From: JBICIG01 sp043101605 | Lineage (GTDB): Bacteria > Planctomycetota > Phycisphaerae > Phycisphaerales > UBA1924 | Direction of reading: 5' to 3' | Length of the DNA: 22,564 bases | NCBI GenBank assembly: GCA_043101605.1 | Contig: JBICIG010000080.1 | Span: 1-22,564, forward strand | Shown: piece by piece, positions 1 to 6,994 of the stretch | Layout: every line of letters begins with the position of its first letter | How positions within the stretch are numbered: position 1 is the first letter of the stretch | Translations under genes and position numbers: made by a program | The notes under the pieces: generated by a model | Database searches by the model: none | Told to the model about the DNA's origin: nothing | The model's input: only the letters and a program-made list of their open reading frames with translations

Positions 1-108
1 GGTGAGGACGACGATGTCGGCGTCCTCGCCCAGTATGAGACCACCCAGGCGCCCTACGGCACGGTCCTCTACGGGCTCGTGGTCGTCGGCGGCGGGGAGG
101 CCGAGTGA
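1..108 (+). CDS. C-terminal end of an unidentified protein (5' truncated)
   Basis: The first reading frame is open from base 1 to a TGA at 106-108 and encodes the last 35 residues of a protein. They are acidic at first (GEDDD) and end in a hydrophobic, glycine-rich strand (LYGLVVVGGGEAE). The stop is followed directly by the ATG of the deacetylase gene at 109, so the two are probably cotranscribed and translationally coupled. Too little is present to assign a family. That it is coding is inferred from the open frame, the GC-rich codon use and the tight junction. Confidence 0.5.
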   Translation, partial: GEDDDVGVLAQYETTQAPYGTVLYGLVVVGGGEAE

Positions 109-864
109 ATGGCGCGCGTGCTCGTCGTCGGACCCCATCCCGATGACCAGGAACTCGGCATGGGCGCCACCATCGCCCGGCTCGCCCAGCAGGGGCACGA
201 GGTGCTCCTGCTCGATGTGACCAACGGCGAACCCACGCCCTTCGGCGACCCCGCGACGCGCAGAGCCGAGGCCCTCCGCGCCGCCGAGATCCTCTCCCCG
301 GACCCGGCGAAGTTCCCCGGCGCCAGGCCTGTCCGCCGCCTGCTGCTGGGCCTGCCCAACCGCTTCGTGACCCACGACATCGAGAGTCGGCACGCGGTCG
401 CGGGCGTCATCCGCGCCCACCAGGCGGAGATCATCTTCACGCCGTACTTCGAGGATGCGCACCCGGACCACCTCGCGGTGACGCGCATCGTGCAGGATGC
501 GCGGTTCGACGCCAAGCTCTCGAAGATCGACATGCCCACACCGGTCGACGGCTGGACGGGCGAGGCGCACGCCGTCGGCGACCCGCTCTACCCGCGCTGG
601 CTGTTCTACTACTACGCGACGCACCTGCGCTGGGTCGCCGATCCGAACTTCCTGATCGACGCGACCGGGTTTGTCGCGCAGAAGATCGAATCGATCCGGG
701 CGTACCACACGCAGTTTGTGCTGCCCGAGAAGAATCGGCGGGTGGTCGAGTGGGTGGAGGCGGCCGCGACCTACTTCGGCAGCCGCATCGGCACCGACGC
801 GGCCGAGCCGTTCTACACAAAGGAGCCGATCGGGCTCGGCGGGCTCGATTCGCTGGTGATGTGA
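109..864 (+). CDS. PIG-L family N-acetylglucosaminyl deacetylase, BshB1-like
   Basis: The 251-residue protein belongs to the LmbE/PIG-L zinc deacetylases, which remove the acetyl group from N-acetylglucosamine conjugates. Residues 10-13 are the HPDD zinc/catalytic motif in the context GPHPDDQELG. A second signature, AHPDH, lies at 117-121 and supplies the third zinc histidine. The DVTNGEPTPFG segment (about 36-46) and the C-terminal PFYTKEPIGL resemble BshB1-type enzymes, which deacetylate GlcNAc-malate in bacillithiol synthesis. The length fits the family and there is no signal peptide, so it should be cytoplasmic. The ATG follows the upstream stop with no gap, which favours this start through coupling. 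The family call is firm; the bacillithiol role is inference, because no bshA or bshC is in the window. Confidence 0.85.
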   Translation: MARVLVVGPHPDDQELGMGATIARLAQQGHEVLLLDVTNGEPTPFGDPATRRAEALRAAEILSPDPAKFPGARPVRRLLLGLPNRFVTHDIESRHAVAGVIRAHQAEIIFTPYFEDAHPDHLAVTRIVQDARFDAKLSKIDMPTPVDGWTGEAHAVGDPLYPRWLFYYYATHLRWVADPNFLIDATGFVAQKIESIRAYHTQFVLPEKNRRVVEWVEAAATYFGSRIGTDAAEPFYTKEPIGLGGLDSLVM

Positions 865-873
865 CGCCCGGGG

Positions 874-885
874 TACCATCCCCCC
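874..885 (+). promoter_or_regulatory. Candidate -10 box for a leaderless mgtE transcript
   Basis: TACCAT at 874-879 is followed by six bases and then the GTG start of mgtE at 886. No Shine-Dalgarno precedes the GTG. A -10 element here would start the transcript at or next to the start codon. There is no convincing -35 element. The same arrangement precedes the genes at 15263 and 16193. Confidence 0.4.
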
Positions 886-2271
886 GTGAGCCTCACCACG
901 GAACTGCTCCAACCCGAGATCACCGAGCTTCTTCGCGAGGGCAAGTACCGCGAGCTGCGCGACTCGCTGCGCGGGCTCGAAGCGCACGACCTCGCCGAAC
1001 TGCTCGACGCCGCCGAGCCCGCCGAGGCGGTCGTGCTCTTCCGCCTGCTCCCGCGCGACCGGGCCGGCGACGCGTTCGCCGAACTCGACGCCGACGACCA
1101 GCAGCGCCTGCTCGAGGAATTCGGCGACGAGCGCGCCCTCCGCATCATCGAGTCGATGGAGCCCGACGACCGCGTCGCCCTGCTCGACGAGATGCCCCCC
1201 GAGGTCGCCCGACGCCTGATCCTGGCGCTGAGCCCCAAGAACCGGCGCGTCACCCAGCAGATCCTGGGCTACCCCGCCGAGAGCGTCGGGCGGCTGATGA
1301 CGCCCGAGTATGTCCGCCTGCGAGCCGAGTGGACCGTCGCCCGCGCCCTCGAGCACATCCGGCGCTACGGCAAGGACGCCGAGACCGTCCACTGGGTCTT
1401 CATCGTCGACGCCCGGGGCCGCCTGCTCGACGACCTGCACATCCGCAAGCTCCTGCTGGCCGACCCCGACGACACGATCCAGTCATTGATGGACGACAAG
1501 TTCCTCTCCGTCGATGCCCACGCCGACCAGGAGGAAGCGGTCGCCCTGATGAACGACTACGACCGCACCGCGCTCCCGGTGATCGACCCGACGGGCGTGC
1601 TGCTTGGCATCATCACCTACGACGACATCGCCGACATCGCCGAGCTCGAGGCGACCGAGGACATCCACAAGCTCGGCGGCGTCGAGGCCCTCGACCTGCC
1701 CTACATGCAGACGGGGCTGGTCGACATGCTGCGCAAGCGGGGCATCTGGCTCGCCGTCCTCTTCGTCGTCCAGGTGCTGACCATCGGCATCATGAGCGCG
1801 TTCGATGAACAGCTCGAGAAAGCGGTCATCCTCGCGGTCTTCGTCCCCCTGATCATCTCGGCGGGCGGGAACACGGGCACGCAGGCCGCCAGCCTGCTCG
1901 TGCGCGCGCTGGCGCTCCGCGAGATTGAGCCCGGCGCGTGGAAGAGCGTGCTGCGGCGGGAACTGGTCACCGGGCTCTGCCTCGGCGCGGCGCTGGGCTT
2001 GCTGGGCTTTCTCGTCGTGACGATCCTGCACCTGACGGGCATCGCGACCCACCACGAACACTGGCGGATTGGGCTGGCCGTGGGGTGCGCGGTGACGGGC
2101 ATCGTGACCTGGGCCGCCCTCGTCGGCTCGGGCTTCCCGCTTCTGCTCGACAAGCTCAAGCTCGACCCCGCGACAATCTCAAGCCCGCTGGTCGCGACGA
2201 TCATGGATGTGTCGGGGATCGTGATCTACTTCGTGGTCGCGGTGACGATTCTGACGGGGACGGTGTTGTGA
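886..2271 (+). CDS. mgtE: Magnesium transporter MgtE
   Basis: The 461-residue protein has the full MgtE layout. An acidic helical N domain covers about residues 1-130, two CBS domains about 135-260, and a membrane domain with five hydrophobic segments runs from about 287 to the end. The pore-region signature GGNTGTQ is at 327-333, and the conserved aspartate of the last helices is in the TIMDVSG segment. MgtE is a homodimeric Mg2+ channel of the cytoplasmic membrane, gated by Mg2+ bound to the N and CBS domains. The GTG at 886 gives the family's normal length. It lies 21 bp after the deacetylase stop and has no ribosome binding site. There is no room for an Mg2+ riboswitch leader, so control is probably by protein gating. 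Confidence 0.95.
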   Translation: MSLTTELLQPEITELLREGKYRELRDSLRGLEAHDLAELLDAAEPAEAVVLFRLLPRDRAGDAFAELDADDQQRLLEEFGDERALRIIESMEPDDRVALLDEMPPEVARRLILALSPKNRRVTQQILGYPAESVGRLMTPEYVRLRAEWTVARALEHIRRYGKDAETVHWVFIVDARGRLLDDLHIRKLLLADPDDTIQSLMDDKFLSVDAHADQEEAVALMNDYDRTALPVIDPTGVLLGIITYDDIADIAELEATEDIHKLGGVEALDLPYMQTGLVDMLRKRGIWLAVLFVVQVLTIGIMSAFDEQLEKAVILAVFVPLIISAGGNTGTQAASLLVRALALREIEPGAWKSVLRRELVTGLCLGAALGLLGFLVVTILHLTGIATHHEHWRIGLAVGCAVTGIVTWAALVGSGFPLLLDKLKLDPATISSPLVATIMDVSGIVIYFVVAVTILTGTVL

Positions 2272-2343
2272 TGACCGAGTCTTGATTCGCCATCACACTG
2301 GGGCATCGACATCACGTCAGGCAAAGGTGCGAACGCAACCAAA

Positions 2344-2505
2344 TCACTTCATCGCGTTCTGGGCTGCCGCGCGGCCTTCGCCCATCACTACCCGCCTATT
2401 CGGCTTGACAGGCACAGATTTGGGAGACGCGCCTCCGCCGGATTTGTTCGCGAGCGATTTTTGAATCACGCGAACAGTCTTGCTGGTTGTCTGTTGCTTT
2501 TTCAT
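2344..2505 (-). CDS. Small basic hypothetical protein, 53 residues
   Basis: An ATG at 2505 begins one base after the TAG of the Ntn-hydrolase-like gene and opens a 53-codon frame ending in TGA at 2344-2346. The product is strongly basic and low in hydrophobic residues. It starts MKKQQTTSKTVRVIQ, has a glycine run near residue 23, and ends AAAQNAMK. A weak TGGA ribosome-binding-like element lies about 7 bases before the ATG. The tight spacing suggests translational coupling to the upstream gene, so the two may form one unit. No family is recognised. It could be a chance frame, although base composition and spacing argue mildly for a real gene. Confidence 0.45.
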   Translation of the reverse strand: MKKQQTTSKTVRVIQKSLANKSGGGASPKSVPVKPNRRVVMGEGRAAAQNAMK

Positions 2506-2506
2506 G

Positions 2507-3403
2507 CTATTCCAGTCGCATATCTACAACAGGACGAACTGCCGCGTCCAGGGGTTTATGCCGAATCCACCGAAACGGTCTGTCACAAGTGATCGTCGCC
2601 AGCTCTATCGGACCTCCACAATAGTGCTGCCATTTTGCGAACTTGACTGACCGGATCGTGGTGTAGATGACAGTATGAATCCAATCTACGGCTTCACGAA
2701 GAGGGAGATGTTCCGGCCGAATCAATTCGCCTTTTTCGGCAACAATATCGGTGAGTTCATCAAGACTTCCCTGCCAGTGACCGGAGTTGAAGATGGCTGA
2801 AAGAACAATAGAGTCGAATCCATAGATGAGGCGTTCCATGAAGAATGGAACCCCCCAGAACACCGGCTTCTCTCTAGGAACGGGAGCGACTTCTGGCTCG
2901 GCGAAGTCAGGCGCCCATTCAACGGTATAGGCGCTGCATTCCAAATCTTGTTCGACTCGACCCGCGATGCAGTACCCACCTGAGTATCTTGCTCGATATT
3001 CCTCAAGTTCCCGAAGCTCCGATGAGCTAATGGAGCCCTTCGCGTCTTGTTCAGCAAGTTCTCGCGCTCGGCGAAACTGAATGGAATACACATTCTCTAG
3101 CTCTTGCCAAACCTCCTTGGCAAAAGCGGCGGCAACCTCTTCCATGGTTGAAAACGGTTTGCGAATGTGTCTTCGACCAATGGCGTTTGCGATGTATCGA
3201 TGGCTCTTTTGATTGACCTGTCCCATACCCCATGTGACCATCCCAATGGTCGAACCTGGTTGGCCTATTTCAAAGAGCTTTTACGCATAATCGAAGTGGC
3301 ACTCTCGCCCGTCAGGGAAAGAGATAGTCGTAGTGCTATCCGCTCCGAGGACTACGCCTTCGGGAGAAACATGACAGGCCGCAATAGTCACCGCACTAAG
3401 CAT
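2507..3403 (-). pseudogene. Proteasome-like Ntn-hydrolase, interrupted by an in-frame TAA
   Basis: From the ATG at 3403, one frame runs 298 codons to the TAG at 2507-2509, with a single TAA at codon 41 (3281-3283). Residues before and after the stop form one proteasome-beta-like N-terminus. VTIAACH is followed by GVVLGADSTTT, then the stop, then KLFEIG and IGMVTWGMG. Thr6 and Asp22 are 16 residues apart, as Thr1 and Asp17 are in proteasome beta subunits, and Lys42 just after the stop would be the Lys33 equivalent. Later parts also fit: FWGVPFFMERLIYGFD, and CGGPIELATIT near the end. CAA (Gln) to TAA is a one-base change, so this looks like a nonsense mutation or a base error. The ATG at 3241 could still give a 244-residue fragment, but it would lack the active-site threonine. 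Codons are AT-richer than in neighbouring genes, suggesting acquired DNA. Confidence 0.75.
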
Positions 3404-3410
3404 GACAGCC

Positions 3411-3425
3411 GACTGCCCGGCAGTC
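3411..3425. repeat. 15-bp perfect inverted repeat
   Basis: GACTGCC-C-GGCAGTC has 7-bp perfect arms around one base. It lies between the stop of the metal ATPase gene (3453) and the start of the interrupted Ntn-hydrolase gene (3403), with its nearest base 8 bp before that ATG on the minus strand. It could be a small operator or a scar at the edge of the AT-richer patch. It has no T-run and so is not a typical terminator. Confidence 0.45.
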
Positions 3426-3452
3426 AATACCCGGTTCTATCCACAACCCAAG

Positions 3453-5513
3453 TCACGCCGGCTGCGCCCCCGGCGTCAGCCCTCGCACCGAGGCCTCGCG
3501 CCGCACCGCCGCCTTCCGCCGCGCCTTGGCCGCTTCCTCGGCCGTCACGAAGTCCTCGCCGAAGCGGAACAGGCGGAAGCTGTTGGCGAACACGAAGATC
3601 TCGCCCGCGAAGTGATAGAGCGCCGCCAGCCCCACATTCAAGAGGCCCGTCGACGCCAGCACCAGCCCCACCAGCACGATGAAGATCGACGCGGCGATGT
3701 TCTGCCCGATCACCACCCGCGTCTTGCGCGACAGCTCCATCAGGAACGGCACGCGGTTGAGGTCGTCGGTCATCAGCGCCACGCCGGCGCTGTTGGTCGC
3801 GATGTCCGAACCGGAAAGCCCCATCGCCACGCCGACATCCGCCGCCGCCAGCGAGGGCCCGTCGTTGATCCCGTCGCCGACCATCAGCGTCCGCATGCCC
3901 GCATCGACGAGCTGCTGGATCTGCTCGTGCTTCTCCTCGGGGAGGCACTCGGCCTCGATCGCATCCACGCCGACCGCCACGCCCACGCGCTTGGCGACGC
4001 TGAGCCGGTCGCCGGTGAAGATCGCGATGGAGCGCACGCCCAGGTCGCGGAGCTTGGTGATGACATTCTTCGTGCCCGCGCGGACCTTGTCCTCGAGCCC
4101 GACGACGCCGAGGTACTGCCCGTTGCGCATCACATGCACGCCCGACATGCCCTCGATCTTCGCATCGGCGGCGGCGACCTCGGCGGCGATGCCCGGGTTG
4201 AGCTCGAGCAACCAACTCGAACGCCCGACGCAGACCTCGCCGCGGCTCGTCCGCGTCCGCACGCCACGCCCGTGGATCTCCTCGACATCCTGCGTCTGCT
4301 CGATCTCGATGCGAGCGGCGCCGGCGGTGTGCATGATCGACTGCGCCAGCGGGTGGTTCGAGTGCTGCTCGGCGTTCGCCGCGGCGCGCAGCAGGTCGGC
4401 GCCCTCGATCCCGTCAGCCGGGACGAGCTTGGCGACCTCGAACTTGCCCGTGGTGATCGTGCCGGTCTTGTCGAAGACGACCGCGTCGATGTTCCCGGCC
4501 GCCTCGAGGTGCTGGGTCTGCTTGATCATGATGCCCAGGCGCGCCGCGGCGGCGAACGCCGCCACCATCGCCGTCGGGCTCGCCAGCAGCAGCGCCGCCG
4601 GGCACGCGACGATCAGCACCGTGATCGCCCGGAGCGACGCCGCGTCGCGCACCGCCTCGTCGGGCGACTGGCTGTTGATGAACCACACCACCGCCGCGAC
4701 CGTCAGCGCGATCGGGACGAAGAACTGCGCCACCTGCTCGATGAGAAGCTGCCGGGGCGTGCGGGTGTCCTGCGCCTCGCGGATCAGCTCGGTCACCTTG
4801 CCGATCGTCGTGTCGGCACCGACCAGCGTCGCCTCGATGTCGATCTGCCCGGTCAGGTTGGTCGTGCCGGCGTAGACCGTCTCGCCCGGCTGCACCTCGA
4901 CGGGCATCGCCTCACCGGTCAGCGACGCCTGGTTGATCGTCGATCGGCCCGACACCACCCGGCCGTCGACCGGCAGGTTCTCGCCCGGGCGCACCCGCAC
5001 GACCTGCCCGACCCGCACCTCGCCCTGCCCGACCTCGCGCTCCGAGCCGTCCTCCCCGACGATCCGGGCGATGTCGGGGGTCAGCTCGATGAGGTCCTCG
5101 ATCGCCCGCTGGGCGCCGAACGCCGTCCGCCGCAGGATCTGGTCGGCCACCAGCAGCACGAACGCGAGCAGCCCCGCGGTCGCGTACTCGCCCGTCGCCA
5201 GCGCCGCGATGATCGCCAGCGCCACCAGCGTCGAGCTCGAAGGCTTGAGCGACTTGAGCTCCACATACGCCGCGTAGAACAGCGGCGCCCCCAGCAGGAT
5301 CGCCCCGATCAGCGCGGGCACCTCGCCCACGCCCGAGTCGGCGAACCCGAACCACTTGGCAAACAGCGTCAGCATCACCAGCACGCCGCCCAGCAGGTAC
5401 AGCGGCAGCATGCTGTCGATGCGGGCGATCTCGTGGTGCGCACAGCAGGTCATCGGCCCGCCGTCGAGGTGCTTGTGACCCTTGTGCGTCTCGGTGTGGA
5501 CATCCTCGGTCAT
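3453..5513 (-). CDS. Heavy-metal P1B-type ATPase with CPA motif
   Basis: The 686-residue protein is a P-type cation pump of the cytoplasmic membrane. Its ATPase motifs are intact: TGE at 199-201, DKTGT at 348-352 with the phosphorylated aspartate, the HP pair at 387-388, TGD at 500-502 and GDGIND at 546-551. Four N-terminal hydrophobic segments (about 34-126), a pair around 263-325 and a C-terminal pair give the eight-helix P1B topology. There is no HMA domain. Instead the first 30 residues hold many histidines and a CC pair, a possible metal-binding tail. The transport motif in helix 6 is CPA (304-306) where most family members have CPC, and the last helix reads YHFAGEIFVFANSF. The metal therefore cannot be assigned; Zn, Cd, Co and others are possible. 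A GGAG about 9 bases before the ATG at 5513 supports this start. Confidence 0.9.
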   Translation of the reverse strand: MTEDVHTETHKGHKHLDGGPMTCCAHHEIARIDSMLPLYLLGGVLVMLTLFAKWFGFADSGVGEVPALIGAILLGAPLFYAAYVELKSLKPSSSTLVALAIIAALATGEYATAGLLAFVLLVADQILRRTAFGAQRAIEDLIELTPDIARIVGEDGSEREVGQGEVRVGQVVRVRPGENLPVDGRVVSGRSTINQASLTGEAMPVEVQPGETVYAGTTNLTGQIDIEATLVGADTTIGKVTELIREAQDTRTPRQLLIEQVAQFFVPIALTVAAVVWFINSQSPDEAVRDAASLRAITVLIVACPAALLLASPTAMVAAFAAAARLGIMIKQTQHLEAAGNIDAVVFDKTGTITTGKFEVAKLVPADGIEGADLLRAAANAEQHSNHPLAQSIMHTAGAARIEIEQTQDVEEIHGRGVRTRTSRGEVCVGRSSWLLELNPGIAAEVAAADAKIEGMSGVHVMRNGQYLGVVGLEDKVRAGTKNVITKLRDLGVRSIAIFTGDRLSVAKRVGVAVGVDAIEAECLPEEKHEQIQQLVDAGMRTLMVGDGINDGPSLAAADVGVAMGLSGSDIATNSAGVALMTDDLNRVPFLMELSRKTRVVIGQNIAASIFIVLVGLVLASTGLLNVGLAALYHFAGEIFVFANSFRLFRFGEDFVTAEEAAKARRKAAVRREASVRGLTPGAQPA

Positions 5514-5706
5514 GGTCGCTCCGTCCGAAGGATCGATCTCGCACCGGCTCGCCCCGCGGGAACCTCCTCGCGGGAACCAACCAGCACGCCCGGCTCACCC
5601 GCGAGAACCGCGGGCCCACCCCAACGCCCGCCGCAGCGGGCCGACTCGCCCGAAGGCCGCGGCGAGCCGCGAACTTTAGCCGCGACACCCGCCCGGAGGG
5701 CTCTGC

Positions 5707-5712
5707 TACCCT
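5707..5712 (+). promoter_or_regulatory. Possible -10 hexamer upstream of gpsA
   Basis: TACCCT matches the hexamer found 6 bp before the start at 15263. Here it lies 81 bp before the gpsA ATG, so it would give a leadered transcript. No -35 is evident at the right spacing. The rest of the 280-bp gap between the divergent ATPase and gpsA genes is GC-rich, with a doubled GCGGGAACC near 5560-5580 and no ORF I would call. Confidence 0.25.
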
Positions 5713-5793
5713 ACGCGGCGGGCCCGCGCGCGGTTCATCCCCCCGCACGACCCGAACACACATCCACTTCCTTCCTCTCTCGACACCCGTTCC

Positions 5794-6918
5794 ATGCCCG
5801 ACCCGACCCCCCACCCCGAGCGACCGATCGGCCCCCTGGGCCACCCCCTGAGCCCCCAGGGACGCCCGCTCAACATCGCGGTCCTCGGGCTCGGGCAGAT
5901 GGGGCTGGTCTGCGCGTGGCTGCTGGCTTCGACCGACCGCGCCCGGGGCACGGGCGAGCGCCCGACGCCGCGCGTGACCATGTGGGGGCACGACCCCGCC
6001 GAATCCGGGGTCATCGCCCAATCCCGCGCCAGCCGACGCCTCCCGGGGCTGCACCTGCCCGAATCGGTCCGCATCGCGATGCGGGACGAGGACCTGGAGG
6101 GAGCCGACCTGGTCGTCTGCGCCGTCCCCGCTCAGCACATCCGCGAGACCATGACCCGGCTCGGGCCGGTGCTCGGGGACCGGTCGGCGGTGCTCTCGGT
6201 CGCCAAGGGCATCGAGGTCGAGACCCTCTGCCGACCCACGCAGGTCATCCGCGAGGTGCTCGCCGGCGACCGCGACGACCCGAATCGTCCGGTCGGCGTG
6301 CTCAGCGGGCCGACCATCGCCGCCGAACTCGCCCGCGGGCTCCCCGCGACCATGGTCGTCGCCGACAACTCCGGGCAGGGTGCCGCCCCGATCGCCCCGG
6401 CGATCCAGCAGATCTTCTCGACCAGTTGGCTCCGCGTGTACACCCACGACGACCTCGTCGGGGTCGAACTCGCCGGGGCGACCAAGAATGTCATCGCCCT
6501 CGCAGCCGGCATGCTCGACGGGCTCGCCGCCGGCTTCAACGCCAAGAGCGCCCTGCTCGCCCGCGGGCTCGCCGAGATCACCCGGCTCGGGACGACGATG
6601 GGGGCCGCCGCCGAGACCTTCTTCGGCGTCGCGGGCGTCGGCGACCTCGCGACCACCTGCTTCAGCCCCGAGGGACGCAACCGCTCCTGCGGCGAGGCGC
6701 TGGGCAAGGGGCAGACGCTCGGCGAATACCTCGAACAGTCGCCCTTCGTCGTCGAGGGCGTCGAGACGACGCGCAGCGTGGTCGACCTCGCCAAGCGTCA
6801 CGGCGTGGAGATGCCGATCACCGAAGCCGTCCACGCGGTGCTGTTCGAAGACCTCGACCCCCTGCACGCGATCAGCCGACTGATGAGCCGGGAACTGAAG
6901 GCCGAGCGGGTGGGGTGA
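5794..6918 (+). CDS. gpsA: Glycerol-3-phosphate dehydrogenase [NAD(P)+]
   Basis: The 374-residue enzyme reduces dihydroxyacetone phosphate to sn-glycerol-3-phosphate in the cytoplasm, supplying the backbone for phospholipids. The Rossmann nucleotide-binding motif is GLGQMG at 32-37. Other family signatures follow in order: AKGIE at 137-141, SGPTIAAE at 171-178, GATKNVIA at 228-235 with the probable catalytic Lys231, NAKSALL at 249-255, and GVGDLATTC with downstream GRN at 281-296. The ATG at 5794 gives a proline-rich extension of about 26 residues before the first beta strand. This makes the protein somewhat longer than most GpsA. No other in-frame start between the -10-like hexamer and 5794 was found. 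No clear ribosome binding site precedes it. Confidence 0.94.
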   Translation: MPDPTPHPERPIGPLGHPLSPQGRPLNIAVLGLGQMGLVCAWLLASTDRARGTGERPTPRVTMWGHDPAESGVIAQSRASRRLPGLHLPESVRIAMRDEDLEGADLVVCAVPAQHIRETMTRLGPVLGDRSAVLSVAKGIEVETLCRPTQVIREVLAGDRDDPNRPVGVLSGPTIAAELARGLPATMVVADNSGQGAAPIAPAIQQIFSTSWLRVYTHDDLVGVELAGATKNVIALAAGMLDGLAAGFNAKSALLARGLAEITRLGTTMGAAAETFFGVAGVGDLATTCFSPEGRNRSCGEALGKGQTLGEYLEQSPFVVEGVETTRSVVDLAKRHGVEMPITEAVHAVLFEDLDPLHAISRLMSRELKAERVG

Positions 6919-6936
6919 TTCTCACTGCAATTGGTG

Positions 6937-6965
6937 TTGAGTCCTCTATCGCTTTCTAGTAGCCT
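6937..6965 (+). promoter_or_regulatory. Candidate sigma-70-like promoter for the 6995 gene
   Basis: TTGAGT (6937-6942) is separated by 17 bp from TAGCCT (6960-6965). Initiation near 6972 would leave a leader of about 23 nt containing the GGGAGAGGGAGAGG ribosome binding region in front of the ATG at 6995. Confidence 0.45.
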
Positions 6966-6994
6966 GCATCTTGAACTCAGGGAGAGGGAGAGGC

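Noticed and set aside
865..885. An Mg2+ riboswitch in front of mgtE
   Set aside because: Only 21 bp separate the upstream stop from the GTG, too short for any known riboswitch.
2282..2464. A 60-codon plus-strand frame after mgtE
   Set aside because: It has no ribosome binding site and no recognisable sequence, and it overlaps a better-supported minus-strand small ORF.
3281..3283. Recoding such as selenocysteine or a reassigned code at the internal stop
   Set aside because: The stop is TAA, not TGA, and TAA ends other genes here (12844-12846 and the mutase at 20416-20418). A mutation or base error is simpler.
3402..6959. An 1185-codon plus-strand frame covering the ATPase and gpsA region
   Set aside because: It lies antisense to the clear metal ATPase and out of frame with gpsA, and its product is low-complexity Arg/His/Asp sequence typical of shadow frames in GC-rich DNA.
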